From positions 1 through 29,336 of the forward strand of contig CAUWLJ010000042.1 in the NCBI GenBank assembly GCA_963559585.1: 29,336 nucleotides of DNA, written 5' to 3'. Positions 1-9,125 of the stretch are shown piece by piece; position 1 is the first letter of the stretch; each line of letters begins with the position of its first letter. The notes under the pieces were generated by a model. The model was not told where the DNA came from and did not search any database. It saw nothing but the letters and a program-made list of their open reading frames with translations. Made by a program: the position numbers and the translations under genes. This stretch comes from Eisenbergiella sp963559585. GTDB taxonomy: Bacteria > Bacillota > Clostridia > Lachnospirales > Lachnospiraceae.

Positions 1-43
1 AAAATAAATTTCGTTATTTTTTACAATAACTTATGCATACCTC

Positions 44-247
44 TGAACAGTAACTAACAGTTCAGCCATATCGGTTTGTTCGGTCAAAACCATGCTCGCA
101 TGGTTTTGACCGTGCACACCGATATGAGCTGAGCGCCCGTCTATGAGCAAAAGGAGCTGCGTAGCAGCGGAAAGCCCCGCAGGGGCGTTTTGCGAATGGG
201 CGCGGGCTGAACTGTTACGTTCTTCCGTAGCAGTATGTAACAGTTCA
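44..247. repeat. MITE-like repeat family A, copy 1, with neighbouring relic ends
   Basis: From about 118 to 218 this closely matches the intact copy at 8768-8899, including the GATATGAGCTGAGCGCCCG block and the right end TGAACTGTTAC (208-218). The left end reads CTAACAGTTCA at 54-64. Compared with the intact copy it carries an extra segment with a perfect 15-bp inverted repeat (81-95 with 98-112, 2-nt loop). TGAACAGTAAC at 44-54 matches the terminal repeat of family B, and another GTAACAGTTCA lies at 237-247, so several element ends are packed together. I see no clean target duplication around this copy. It looks older or rearranged. Nothing here is likely to code for protein. Confidence 0.7.
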
Positions 248-339
248 CGGCAACGATACAGAGTTGAAGTCCCCCCAGCTCTGTGCTACGATAGAAATAC
301 GGGAAAATGCGCAGGAAATCGTCTGGGACTGACAAGAAG

Positions 340-525
340 AGACGGGAACGAGAGCTACAAGGAAGGCCGTATAGAGGGCCGCAGGAAGGCCGTGAAGAAG
401 GCCGTATAGAGCAGGCACAGAAAATCGCAGGCAATCTAAAGAACCAGGGATGGAGCGTGGAACAGGTTGCAGAGGCGGTTGATTTTGACATTTCAACAGT
501 AGAAAGCCGATGGTTTCGACATTAG
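340..525 (+). pseudogene. 3' remnant of an Rpn/PD-(D/E)XK-type nuclease (transposase-like) gene
   Basis: Two overlapping frames together give an EGR-repeat tract (NESYKEGRIEGRRKA in one frame, EGREEGRIEQAQKIAGNL in another), followed by a helical tail containing WSVEQVAEAVDFDISTVE. This is the usual C-terminal end of Rpn-family recombination-promoting nucleases (PDDEXK_2), which carry lysine/glutamate-rich EGR repeats and a final helix-turn-helix-like segment. The catalytic N-terminal domain is absent and the tract changes frame near 400, so this is a broken fragment. It lies beside repeat family A, fitting a patch of insertion and decay. The identification rests on the tail alone. Confidence 0.5.
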
Positions 526-587
526 GTTCGGTCTGCACCATCGGTTTCTTTATCCCTTCGGGGAAAATCAGAAAGGAAGAGTGAAAA

Positions 588-1469
588 ATGAATCCATTAA
601 AAATAGCACTGCTGCAGATCGCCCCCGGGCAGACACTGGACGAGAATCTGGAAAAAGGGCTCCGCTTCTGCCGGGCCGCCAAAGAAAAGGGAGCCGACAT
701 CGCGCTGTTTCCCGAAATGTGGAGTAATGGATACCGCATCTATGACAGACCTGCAGCAGAATGGCAGGCCGAAGCCATTCCCGCTGACGGGGCATTCATC
801 CAGGCCTTCGGCAGACTGGCCGGAGAGCTTCAGATGGCGGTAGGCATCACTCTGCTTGAACGCTTCCAGACTGCTCCCAGGAATTCCCTCATTCTGTTCG
901 ACCGGTTCGGTGAACGGAAGCTGGCCTATTCCAAGGTACATACCTGCGACTTCGATACGGAAAAGAATCTGACGCCGGGCGAGGATTTTTATGTGACTGC
1001 GCTCGATACCGCCTGCGGCCCGGTTCAGGTGGGAGCCATGATCTGCTACGACAGGGAATTTCCGGAAAGTGCGAGAATCCTGATGCTGAAGGGCGCGGAG
1101 CTGATCCTGGTGCCCAATGCCTGCCCTATGGAGATCAACCGTCTTTCCCAGCTTCGGGCCCGGGCCTTTGAAAATATGACGGCAATCGCCACCTGCAGCT
1201 ATCCTGACACCGTTCCTGACTGCAACGGGGGCTCCAGCGTGTTTGACGGCGTGGCCTATCTTCCCGATCTGGAGGGCTCCCGGGATACCTGTATCCTGCA
1301 GGCGGACGGCGCGGAGGGCATTTATATGGCCGGACTCGATCTGGAACAGCTCCGCAGCTACAGAGAAACCGAAGTACACGGGAACGCCTACCGGCATCCG
1401 AAAAAATACGGGCTTCTGGTGGATACCAAAATCCAAAAGCCCTTTATCCGTGAGGATTACCGTGAGTAA
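588..1469 (+). CDS. Carbon-nitrogen hydrolase (nitrilase superfamily)
   Basis: A 293-residue cytosolic hydrolase of the nitrilase superfamily, which cleaves C-N bonds in amides, carbamoyl compounds or nitriles. The catalytic triad is visible: Glu43 in LFPEMW, Lys116 in YSKVHTCDF and Cys153 in GAMICYDREFPESAR. Length and motif spacing are normal for a single-domain member. The start is supported by a purine-rich site (GGAAG) upstream of ATG 588. It stands alone between repeat-rich DNA and the convergent nuclease-helicase gene, whose stop lies 27 bases away, so context does not identify the substrate. It could be an omega-amidase, N-carbamoyl-putrescine amidase-like or beta-ureidopropionase-like enzyme; I cannot choose between them. 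Confidence 0.9.
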   Translation: MNPLKIALLQIAPGQTLDENLEKGLRFCRAAKEKGADIALFPEMWSNGYRIYDRPAAEWQAEAIPADGAFIQAFGRLAGELQMAVGITLLERFQTAPRNSLILFDRFGERKLAYSKVHTCDFDTEKNLTPGEDFYVTALDTACGPVQVGAMICYDREFPESARILMLKGAELILVPNACPMEINRLSQLRARAFENMTAIATCSYPDTVPDCNGGSSVFDGVAYLPDLEGSRDTCILQADGAEGIYMAGLDLEQLRSYRETEVHGNAYRHPKKYGLLVDTKIQKPFIREDYRE

Positions 1470-1495
1470 GGCCCGGAACGCCCCTTTCGAGAACA

Positions 1496-4400
1496 TCAGA
1501 AAGGCTGTTTCATAAATTCAAAAAGCTCAAGCTGTACCGCTTCCTCTTTCTTTTCTTTCACCGCGCTCTCCCGGACGGCCAGACTGTCCGGGAGCTCCTC
1601 CAGGAAAACGGAAGGAGCTGCCGAGCAGGTGAGGATCAGTTCCTCCTCCGCCCTCGTCATGCCCACAAAGCACAGACGGCGTTCCTCCTGGAGGCCGCAG
1701 CCCTCCCGGCCTTTCCTGCATGTATCCGGGTTCTCCGGCCTCCCTCCAAGCTCCAGAGGCAGCCTTCCTCTGTCCATTCCGTACAGAAATACCACCGGGA
1801 ACTCCAGGCCCTTGGAGCCATGCAGGGTCATCAGCGTCACCGCATCCGCCTGCAGTTTTCTGCCGCTGCTGCGCCTTATGTCCCCCTCCTCTCCCAGCGA
1901 AAGCCGCTCCAGAAACGCTTCCATGGAAGGGTAAAGCACCGCCATGTTCGTCAGCTTTTCCATGCTCTCCTGATCCGGGAGGGAAATCTCCTTCTGCCAT
2001 TCCTCCAAAAGGCGCACCGGTCTTGTTCTTCTCACCTTTTTCCTGTACTTTCCTGTCAGAAAGTCCAGTACCGCCTCCCCGTCAAGCAGAGGCAGCAGCA
2101 ACCTGCGGCACTGGCCGGCCAGCGCCCTGTCCCCAGGCTTTAAGAGACCGCGGAAAAAGGAAAGGGTGGCCTGCACTCCTTTCTCAGCCAGAAAGCCCTC
2201 CCTTCCTGCCACCACATACGGGATTCCCTCCTGGCGCAGACAGTTCTCCAGGCTGACAGCCTGACGATGGGTGCGGTACAGGATCGCAATATCCGAAAAA
2301 CCGCGCACCTTTTTCTCTCCTGTACCGCCGTTCTCCTGGGTATCCAGCATGTCGATCCCCCCGATCAGACGGTTGATCTCTTTGGCAATAAAAACCGCCT
2401 CCCCGTGTTCGTCTGCCGCGGACACCGCCCGCACCGGAACGCCCTCCGGCCGTTCTGCCCGCATTTGCCTGGGCCCTCCCTCATTGCGGGAGATCAGCGC
2501 CATGGCGGCGGAAAGAATCTGCGGCGTAGAGCGGTAGTTTTCCCTCAGGCGAATGGTGCGAAGCCGGGGAAAATCCTCTGCCAGCCTGTCAAAACAGGCC
2601 GCGTCCGAGCCGCGGAAGCCATAAATCGACTGATCCGGGTCACCGATCACGAAAAGCTCCCTTCCGGTACGGTTCCATGCCTGCACCAGCCGGTACTGCA
2701 GAGGATTGATGTCCTGAAATTCGTCAATGAGAAGATAGGAAAAACAGGCCCGTTCTTCTTCTGCCGCAGCCTCACGTTCCAGGATCTGCAGGGTCTCCAA
2801 CAACAGATCGTCATAGTCCATAGCATCCCGCTCCCGCATCAGTTCCTGATACAGAGCAAAGGCACTGCTCAGCTGAGCCTGAGCCTCCCTGGGCCCAATC
2901 GAATTTTTTACCAGGGACAGTTCCCTCAAAAAGCGGGCGGACGACATCCGGCATCCGCACTGCTTCAGAGCCTCCTCCGCCAGCTCCTGCTCAAGCCCCT
3001 CGTCAGCCAGCAGGAAGGAACGGCCCCGTTCATGCAGGAAACGGCTGCAGAGGGCATGAAAAGTGCCTATATGAAGGCTGCCGTATCTGTTCCGGGCTTC
3101 CTCATCCACGGCGCAGGCCGCCAGGCGGGAGGCCATCTCCTCCGCCGCCCTGCAGGTGAAGGTCACTGCGGTGATCAGGGCAGGATCCACGCCCCGCTCC
3201 TCCACCAGATACTGCAGACGGGAAACCAGTGTTTTGGTTTTGCCCGCTCCGGGCCCGGCAATGACGGCCACAGCACGCTCCTGCGCCCTTACCGCCTCCT
3301 GCTGCTCCGGGTTTAACAGGGGCGACGTTTTTTCGGCTGCCAGTGACTGCCGGCTTTCAGATGCCTGGGAATGCAGATTTTCGGATACCGGGCGCTTTAA
3401 CTTTTCTGCCTTTTCAGCAGGAGACGCGCCTTCCCGTCCTGCAGCGGATTTCCCCTCCGCAGTCAGGGATTCCTCCACTGCTCCTGCCTTTCTCCCTTTC
3501 CCTGCCCCGGTCTGCCCTTCCTTCCCTGTAAAAAGGGATATTTGTCCTTCCAGGCTGCTTCTGTCCTCCTGGGACAGAAGGCTCATTTTACCATATTCCC
3601 CGTCAAAACCGGGCGTGCGCTCCACTCTGCCCTCCCGCAGTCGGATGATTCCCTCGGCAATCAGCCGCCCGCCTGCCTTTCTGATGTCCTCCACAGGAAT
3701 CTCCCTCAGAATCTCAAACTCCGGCCCAAGGGCGGCTATCAGCCTCTCATACTCGCCCTGTACCTTTTTCCCGGCGGCGGAGGCCCCTATGGAAGCTGCT
3801 ATCACCTCCGGGAGAGGAACCAGGCTTTCAAAATGCTTCGCCTCCGCAGGGACAAAGCCCTCCGCCCGGTCCGCAAGCTGCTCCACCCGGTTCAGCACAC
3901 CTATGGTGATCTTTTTTCCGCAGACAGGACAGCGGTTTCCATATTGGAGCGTCTCCTGAGGGCTGATGCACAGGCCGCATTTCCTGTGTCCGTCAAAATG
4001 GTACTTTCCCTCCTCCGGGAAAAATTCCAGCGTACCGGCAAGCCCTTTCCCCTCACAGACGGCCCTGGACAGACCCTGGAAGGAAAGCTCTATATCAAAC
4101 AGGCTGGCCTCACGCCCCAGCCTGGCGGGAGAATGGGCGTCGGAATTGGAAATCAAATGGTATCCGTCCAGGGCGGACACGCGCCAGTTCATGGGTGGAT
4201 CGGAGGACAGGCCGGTCTCCACAGCATGTACATAGGGCGTCAGATCCTCAAAGCATTCCTCCACGGTACAGAAGCCTGAAAATGCTCCGAACATGGAAAA
4301 ATGGGGTGTCCATATGTGGGCAGGCACATACACCGCCTCCGGGGAGGTTTCCAGCATAATCTCCAGAAGATCCCGGCAGTCCAGCCCCAGGATCGGCCTT

Positions 4401-4792
4401 CCGTCGGAATGGATATTTCCGATCAGCTCCAGACGTCTGGCCAGCTCCTGCGCCGCCTCCAGGCCCGGCAGCAGCAGAAGGCTGTGCACCTTCCGCACCT
4501 TGTCCTTCTTTTTATAGATGGAGCTGATCTCCCCTGTCACAACAAACCGGGGGCGGCTATCCGGCACACCGTCCTCCCGGATGCGGTATTCCTCCTTCAG
4601 CGCATAAAGTCCGTCCTCCGCAGGCTCCAGCTTCTCCGCCAGCTCCTCTCTCCAGGCAGGGTGGGTAAAATCCCCTGTCCCCAGAATGTGGATCCCTTTT
4701 TTTCTGGCCCACAGCTCCAGATACTCCGGCGTACATTCCCTGCTGGTGGCGCGGGAATAGCGGGAGTGAATATGAAGATCTCCTATATACAT
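1496..4792 (-). CDS. EndoQ-like PHP nuclease fused to a UvrD/PcrA-type helicase
   Basis: A 1098-residue two-enzyme fusion. Residues 1-400 resemble the PHP-domain EndoQ family (nicks DNA 5' of deaminated bases): DLHIHSRYS at 5-13, TGDFTHP at 39-45, PAHIWTPHFSMFG at 157-169, SNSDAHSP at 215-222 and a zinc ribbon with two CxxC pairs at 272-294. A low-complexity linker spans about 425-490. Residues 490-1060 are a complete superfamily 1 helicase: Q motif LNPEQQEAV, Walker A AGPGAGKT (512-519), DEFQD (690-694), GDPDQSIYGFRGSD (717-730), ENYRSTPQIL, TLHGSKGLEFP and FVGMTRAEEE. Two sliding-clamp-like pentapeptides are present, QISLF (417-421) and QLELF (1087-1091). GGAAGG lies just before ATG 4792. 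The likely role is removal of deaminated bases coupled to unwinding. Confidence 0.9.
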   Translation of the reverse strand: MYIGDLHIHSRYSRATSRECTPEYLELWARKKGIHILGTGDFTHPAWREELAEKLEPAEDGLYALKEEYRIREDGVPDSRPRFVVTGEISSIYKKKDKVRKVHSLLLLPGLEAAQELARRLELIGNIHSDGRPILGLDCRDLLEIMLETSPEAVYVPAHIWTPHFSMFGAFSGFCTVEECFEDLTPYVHAVETGLSSDPPMNWRVSALDGYHLISNSDAHSPARLGREASLFDIELSFQGLSRAVCEGKGLAGTLEFFPEEGKYHFDGHRKCGLCISPQETLQYGNRCPVCGKKITIGVLNRVEQLADRAEGFVPAEAKHFESLVPLPEVIAASIGASAAGKKVQGEYERLIAALGPEFEILREIPVEDIRKAGGRLIAEGIIRLREGRVERTPGFDGEYGKMSLLSQEDRSSLEGQISLFTGKEGQTGAGKGRKAGAVEESLTAEGKSAAGREGASPAEKAEKLKRPVSENLHSQASESRQSLAAEKTSPLLNPEQQEAVRAQERAVAVIAGPGAGKTKTLVSRLQYLVEERGVDPALITAVTFTCRAAEEMASRLAACAVDEEARNRYGSLHIGTFHALCSRFLHERGRSFLLADEGLEQELAEEALKQCGCRMSSARFLRELSLVKNSIGPREAQAQLSSAFALYQELMRERDAMDYDDLLLETLQILEREAAAEEERACFSYLLIDEFQDINPLQYRLVQAWNRTGRELFVIGDPDQSIYGFRGSDAACFDRLAEDFPRLRTIRLRENYRSTPQILSAAMALISRNEGGPRQMRAERPEGVPVRAVSAADEHGEAVFIAKEINRLIGGIDMLDTQENGGTGEKKVRGFSDIAILYRTHRQAVSLENCLRQEGIPYVVAGREGFLAEKGVQATLSFFRGLLKPGDRALAGQCRRLLLPLLDGEAVLDFLTGKYRKKVRRTRPVRLLEEWQKEISLPDQESMEKLTNMAVLYPSMEAFLERLSLGEEGDIRRSSGRKLQADAVTLMTLHGSKGLEFPVVFLYGMDRGRLPLELGGRPENPDTCRKGREGCGLQEERRLCFVGMTRAEEELILTCSAAPSVFLEELPDSLAVRESAVKEKKEEAVQLELFEFMKQPF

Positions 4793-4845
4793 GTCTGCCT
4801 TCCATTCTGCCGTAAGGCTTAAAATTGATTGGATGTGGTGGTTCT

Positions 4846-4874
4846 ATGATACCCTCTTACTGCTGTACGGTCAA
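4846..4874 (-). promoter_or_regulatory. Likely sigma-A promoter of the nuclease-helicase gene
   Basis: Reading the minus strand, TTGACC (4874-4869), a 17-base spacer and TATCAT (4851-4846) lie about 55 bases upstream of the ATG at 4792. Both hexamers are 5/6 matches to consensus with ideal spacing. It implies this gene is transcribed separately from the AI-2E-type gene upstream. Confidence 0.5.
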
Positions 4875-4929
4875 TGTCTGCCGGAATATCTCTGTATGGA
4901 CTGTGTGCAGAAGGATTGAATCAGCCTCT

Positions 4930-6015
4930 CTATTCCCCTCCAGGCTCTCCCTCCCCGGCCTGCTCCTTCCGAAACACCTCCACCAGCAGCACCGCCCCCA
5001 AGGGCCCCTTAAAGATCCCGGAAATCCCGAACAGCTTCACCCCCGCATACACGGAGAACAGCATCAGCACCGGATAAATCCCTGTCCGCCTGCCCATCAG
5101 CTTCGGTTCCAGGAATTCACGTGCGCCCACGCAGGCCACATAGAGCACTACACACCAGATTGCCGTTCCAAACCGTCCGTTCACAAGCTGCCAGAAGGCA
5201 GTGGGCATCAGCACGATCCCGGTTCCGATGAAGGGAAGCATATCCAGAATCCCGGCCAGTACGCCCAGCGCGATCCCATGCCCCACTTTTCCAAGCCACA
5301 GCCCAACACAACAGATCAGCATGATGGTCAGAAGGATCACCGCCTGAGCCTTCACATACACCACTGCCAGCCGGATCACCCGCTCCGCCATACCGCAGAA
5401 CCGTTCTGCCAGCAGGGCATTCTCTTTGTTCTCCTTAAACCGTACCATCATCCCATCGTAATCCCTGCACAGCAGAAGGGAGGCGATGAAACTCACGCCA
5501 AAAAGCGCCACGGCGGAGAGCAGCTTCTTCACATACCACCAGGACTCCTTCACCAGCCCCGGCACCAGCTCCTCCCTCATCTGTTCCGTCAGACCATCCA
5601 TCCGCGCCAGCACCGCCTGCTCCAGCCGGCCTGCATTTACACCGAAATGCTCCTCCACAAACATACAGCAGTCCCCGAAAAAAACGCCGATCCGCCCTCC
5701 CACCTGCTCCGCAATCCCGTCCCAGTTCTCCGACAGCTCCCCGGCCTGCACGGCTCCGTACTGAAGCATGCTCCACACTCCGGCCAGAAGGGCTGCGGCA
5801 GCCAGCACCAGAATACCGGCCAGCAGGATCTCCTTCCTGATCCCGGTCTTTCTCTGCACCCGGTTCAGCCATGGATTGAGCAGATAAACCACACAAAAAG
5901 AGAGCAGGAAGGGCGCCGCCAGCGGAAATAGATACCGCAGGCCCGCATATACGCCCACTCCTGCCCCACAGGCAAGAAAAATCCTCTTTCCGTTCTCTCT
6001 CCACACATTTTCCAT
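4930..6015 (-). CDS. AI-2E/YtvI-type membrane protein
   Basis: A multi-pass protein (361 aa) of the AI-2E transporter family (PF01594), which includes the sporulation protein YtvI and putative exporters. It has hydrophobic helices near the N-terminus, a long soluble stretch in the first half, and the characteristic C-terminal block with LDMLPFIGTG, REFLEPKLMGRRTGIYP and a final SGIFKGPLGAVLL helix. I chose ATG 6015 over an in-frame ATG at 6045 because AGAGGAAG sits five bases before it and the protein then begins at a normal place. The substrate is unknown for most of the family. The order relative to the O-antigen-ligase-like gene suggests no shared pathway. Family placement is firm, function open. 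Confidence 0.85.
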   Translation of the reverse strand: MENVWRENGKRIFLACGAGVGVYAGLRYLFPLAAPFLLSFCVVYLLNPWLNRVQRKTGIRKEILLAGILVLAAAALLAGVWSMLQYGAVQAGELSENWDGIAEQVGGRIGVFFGDCCMFVEEHFGVNAGRLEQAVLARMDGLTEQMREELVPGLVKESWWYVKKLLSAVALFGVSFIASLLLCRDYDGMMVRFKENKENALLAERFCGMAERVIRLAVVYVKAQAVILLTIMLICCVGLWLGKVGHGIALGVLAGILDMLPFIGTGIVLMPTAFWQLVNGRFGTAIWCVVLYVACVGAREFLEPKLMGRRTGIYPVLMLFSVYAGVKLFGISGIFKGPLGAVLLVEVFRKEQAGEGEPGGE

Positions 6016-6100
6016 ACCGCTTCCTCTTTTTCCACATCCGTACATATAAGCTCTCTGAAATTAGTATGAAGAAATCCGGTGAAAACTACTCTGGAAAGTT

Positions 6101-6142
6101 GTAGCAGTTCACAAGCACAGCGCTGCCGGAAGGGCGCTCAGC
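6101..6142. repeat. Possible family A repeat relic overlapping a gene end
   Basis: GTAGCAGTTCA (6101-6111) differs by one base from the family A terminal repeat. GGGCGCTCAGC (6132-6142) is identical to the reverse complement of an internal family A block. The order fits an internally deleted copy in reverse orientation. The stop codon of the O-antigen-ligase-like gene is inside the second block. Confidence 0.35.
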
Positions 6143-7961
6143 CCCGTCCTGTCAGGCCTGCCTCCTCCCGCGCCAGCCGCTCCGCCAGCCCCAGGATCAG
6201 GAACAGGAACGGTGTGCAGCACACCTGCTGATAACAGAAAAAATTGTGGGCGGCATAGGCGCAGACCGTCAGCAGGCCGATCAGCGCAAAGGGCCTCTTT
6301 TTCCCGATCCGATAGAACCGTACCGCCGCGGCTCCCAGCACAAGCAGAAATGCCGCCAGCCCCACAATGCCCACGCAGATCAGCAGGTTCAGGAATTCAT
6401 TATGGGCGTTTGTGAGCACATCCGGCTTCCAGTAATCGTTCAGCCTTTCGGCATACTCCGGTATCCCGTAGCTGTATGGCATGAAGCAGTCCGGCCCTGC
6501 CCCGACCAGCCTGCGCCAGAAGGGCATTTCCCGGAAGAGTTCCACAGAGGTTTTCCAGGTGAAGCCGCGGCTGCTTCCCCATCTGTCATCGAACAGCAGA
6601 TAGGAGTTTTGGCTGGTAAACCCGAACCACCGCTCCAGCACTCCGGCGGTGTTCAGCGCGATCAGGCACACGCTCCCCGCAGCTCCGGCCACAGCCGCTG
6701 CAACCGCCACGGCCTGGAGCCGCCTGGCCCGGACGTTCCATTTCAGAGCGGCCGCCTCCTGCTCTCTCACGGCCTCCTTTGAAGCGGCAGACGATGGCAT
6801 CTGCTGCCGCCCACCGGCCTCTCTCCCGGCCTTCCCGGAAAAAGCAGCCCTGCCTTCCCCTTCACGCTCCCTGGAATGGAGCAGCCAAAGATAGGCTCCC
6901 GCTGCCGCCAGCAGCATCACCCAGCTTACCGCTCCCTGGGAAAACGCTGTTGACAGGCTTCCCAGCTCCACAGCCTGCTGTGCAAAGCAGCGCTGCGCAA
7001 AGCCCACCGCCTTGAAGGAAACCGCGCACAGGATCACTGCCTCCAGAAATCTTTCCATTCTGGCCTCGCTTACACAGCAGGCCACGAACAGCCCAAGAAA
7101 CAGGAAGGCCAGCGCCGCAAAGGCGCTGTCGCTGTTCTGTGTCACCAGCGTCATAAAGCCCAGAGCACAGTAGCTTCCTGTCAGGATCCTGGTTCTCCTT
7201 TTTTCAGAGAAGCAGAAAATGCACAGCCCGATTGGAAACACCGTGCACACGTAGCTGGAATACCAGGTAGCCTGCCCCACGGTGGACAGAAACAGGATCT
7301 TGTAGGAACCGTCTATCCCCTCATACATGCCCAGAGGATCGATCTGGAACCGATGCAGGATGCCCAGCAGAAAAGTAAGGCCGGAGCCTGCCAGCGCGCC
7401 GCCCATCACCGCCGCCGTCCATTTTCCGGGCTGCTTTTCCTTTTGCCCCCCTTCTCCCAGGCAGCTTCCTTTCTTCCAGGGAAAGAAACGGGAGATCATA
7501 AAATAAGCCAGTACCATGAAAATCTGGGTTTTTGCTCCCATATTCCAGCCTCCCACACCCTCCCAGGCCTCCAGGCTGTACTCGCTTAAACAAAAGGACA
7601 GAAGGTTTGCCAGAAGGTACGCGGCCACCGCCAGATCCAGCACGGAAACGCTCCGCTTTCTGTCCTTTTTTCCCAACAGCCAGATCACGCCCAGGACAGC
7701 CCCCGGCACCAGAAGGAGCGTGGAGATCCCTGCAAAAAAAGAGAACTTATAGGCTCCCAGATCATGATACCGCTCCGGCGCATAGAGGGGAAACAGGGTC
7801 AGCATCAGGAAGGCCCAGCAGGCCGTCAGAAACTCCGCGCAGTCATACAGATTTCCAAGCAGCCATTCCAGGCGCTCCCCCTTCTTCGGCAGGCGGGGTT
7901 CTTCCCAATCATCAGCCCCGCAGGCTTCCCCTGTCAGGAGCGTTTCTTTCACTTCTTCCAT
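6138..7961 (-). CDS. O-antigen ligase/Wzy-like polytopic membrane protein
   Basis: A 607-residue, very hydrophobic protein of the O-antigen ligase/polymerase (Wzy_C) class, which joins or polymerises lipid-linked glycans outside the membrane. About a dozen helices flank a large loop containing FDDRWGSSRGFTWK, a GAGPDCFMPY segment and the hallmark NAHNEFLN (about 518-525). A low-complexity cytosolic-looking loop follows the middle helices. ATG 7961 is preferred over 8033 because GGAGGAA precedes it with seven bases of spacing. It overlaps the pseudouridine synthase gene by 13 bases, suggesting translational coupling. The stop lies inside GGGCGCTCAGC (6132-6142), an exact piece of repeat family A, so the native C-terminus may have been altered. 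No glycosyltransferases lie nearby. Confidence 0.75.
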   Translation of the reverse strand: MEEVKETLLTGEACGADDWEEPRLPKKGERLEWLLGNLYDCAEFLTACWAFLMLTLFPLYAPERYHDLGAYKFSFFAGISTLLLVPGAVLGVIWLLGKKDRKRSVSVLDLAVAAYLLANLLSFCLSEYSLEAWEGVGGWNMGAKTQIFMVLAYFMISRFFPWKKGSCLGEGGQKEKQPGKWTAAVMGGALAGSGLTFLLGILHRFQIDPLGMYEGIDGSYKILFLSTVGQATWYSSYVCTVFPIGLCIFCFSEKRRTRILTGSYCALGFMTLVTQNSDSAFAALAFLFLGLFVACCVSEARMERFLEAVILCAVSFKAVGFAQRCFAQQAVELGSLSTAFSQGAVSWVMLLAAAGAYLWLLHSREREGEGRAAFSGKAGREAGGRQQMPSSAASKEAVREQEAAALKWNVRARRLQAVAVAAAVAGAAGSVCLIALNTAGVLERWFGFTSQNSYLLFDDRWGSSRGFTWKTSVELFREMPFWRRLVGAGPDCFMPYSYGIPEYAERLNDYWKPDVLTNAHNEFLNLLICVGIVGLAAFLLVLGAAAVRFYRIGKKRPFALIGLLTVCAYAAHNFFCYQQVCCTPFLFLILGLAERLAREEAGLTGRG

Positions 7962-8689
7962 GGAAATTCCTCCGTCCGGTACTCCATTCTCTTTCCGGTG
8001 GCGGGATGGCAAAAGCCAAGGCGGCTGGCGCACAGGCAGACGCCGCGCAGGCCCAGCCTGTCCGAGCAGGCAAGGCTTCCATCGCTGCCGTAGCGCTGAT
8101 CCCCCAGGAGCGGGAAGCCTGCATGAGAAAGCTGCACCCGGATCTGATGATGCCGCCCGGTAAACAGCTTCACCCGGATCATCGCCGCATCCTCCTGCCA
8201 GTTCTCATCCAGCACCTCCCAGACGAGCCGGGCCTGCCTGGCATCCTTCTCCCTCTCACCGGCCACGCGGGAGGTATTCGTCCTGCCGTCCCTCACCAGA
8301 TAGTCCGTCAGCGTCTGCCTGCTTCCCTTTGGAGGAAGCGCAGACCCTTCCCCCGTAAAAATCAGAGCCGTGTATTCCTTGTCCATCAGACCGGCTTCCT
8401 GCTCCGTCCCTTCCTCCGTACCTTTCTCCGCCCGCTCTCCCACCTGCCGGCTCAGCTCTGCCGCCGCCTGAGGCGTTTTGGCGCAGACGATCAGCCCGCT
8501 CACCGGCTGATCCAGACGGTGCACCAGGCCAAGATAAGGCGGCTTCCCCGTTCTGCCTGAAGCCGCCAGATAATTTTTCAGTTCACTCACCATATCCGCT
8601 TCCCCGATCCGGCTGCTCTGGACAGCCAGACCGGCAGGCTTGAAGCATACCAGGATATGCTTATCCTCTGCTATAATCTGTGTTCTCAT
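7949..8689 (-). CDS. RluA-family RNA pseudouridine synthase
   Basis: This 246-residue enzyme converts specific uridines of rRNA or tRNA to pseudouridine. The RluA signature HRLDQPVSGLIV is present with catalytic Asp60. MDKEYTALI and GRHHQIRVQLSHAGFPLLGD with a following RYG match the rest of the fold. There is no N-terminal S4 domain, so it belongs to the short RluA/RluC-like subgroup. It begins at ATG 8689, with a weak GGATGAG site. It is followed by the O-antigen-ligase-like gene with a 13-base overlap. Target position in RNA cannot be read from sequence. Confidence 0.88.
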   Translation of the reverse strand: MRTQIIAEDKHILVCFKPAGLAVQSSRIGEADMVSELKNYLAASGRTGKPPYLGLVHRLDQPVSGLIVCAKTPQAAAELSRQVGERAEKGTEEGTEQEAGLMDKEYTALIFTGEGSALPPKGSRQTLTDYLVRDGRTNTSRVAGEREKDARQARLVWEVLDENWQEDAAMIRVKLFTGRHHQIRVQLSHAGFPLLGDQRYGSDGSLACSDRLGLRGVCLCASRLGFCHPATGKRMEYRTEEFPWKK

Positions 8690-8759
8690 TTCTCATCCAA
8701 TCCGCTTTCTCAAAAAGATAACCCTTCTGTTTGTCATCCCGGACGCGAGTATGTTATCA

Positions 8760-8907
8760 TTATACTGGTAACAGTTCATGCCGATATGAGCTGAGCGCCC
8801 GTCTATGAGCAAAAGGAGCTGCAAAGCAGCGGAAAGCCCCGAAAGGGCGTTTTGCGGAGCAGCATGTTGCTGCTCCGTGGGCGCGGGCTGAACTGTTACT
8901 TATACTG
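8760..8907. mobile_element. MITE-like element family A, intact copy with 8-bp target duplication
   Basis: The element spans 8768-8899 (132 bp). Its ends are GTAACAGTTCA and TGAACTGTTAC, a perfect 11-bp terminal inverted repeat. TTATACTG occurs immediately outside both ends (8760-8767 and 8900-8907), an exact 8-bp target duplication. The inside holds several small hairpins, including GGAGCAGCA with its complement near 8857-8877, and no coding frame. Ends beginning GTAA plus an 8-bp duplication recall IS66-family elements, so a non-autonomous derivative mobilised by such a transposase is possible. The structure is seen directly; the family assignment is inference. Confidence 0.8.
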
Positions 8908-8947
8908 CTGTTACCGGATCTATTATACCGAAGGATTTTCAGATAGA

Positions 8948-9105
8948 CAAGTATAGTTGCTGTTCACAGCAGCCTCAAACATGTGCTGTTTGAGGCGTGA
9001 GAGGGTGATTCAGGAGTGAGCGGGCCTCTTTTACGCAGTAAAACTTTGAATAGGCCCGCGAAGGTTACTGTTTACTGGCTTGCCAGTGAACAATAACCAA
9101 GTATA
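8948..9105. mobile_element. MITE-like element family B, intact copy with 8-bp target duplication
   Basis: The element spans 8956-9097 (142 bp). Its ends are GTTGCTGTTCAC and GTGAACAATAAC, which pair over 10 of 12 positions. CAAGTATA lies directly outside both (8948-8955 and 9098-9105), an exact 8-bp duplication. Inside are clean hairpins: CCTCAAACA with TGTTTGAGG (about 8972-8994), GCGGGCCT with AGGCCCGC, and a near-perfect 17-bp hairpin forming the right end. It has no coding frame. A diverged second copy lies near 18314-18453. The ends resemble family A (GTWACWGTTCA), so one transposase may serve both. Confidence 0.78.
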
Positions 9106-9125
9106 TTCGTGAAAGGAATAAAAAT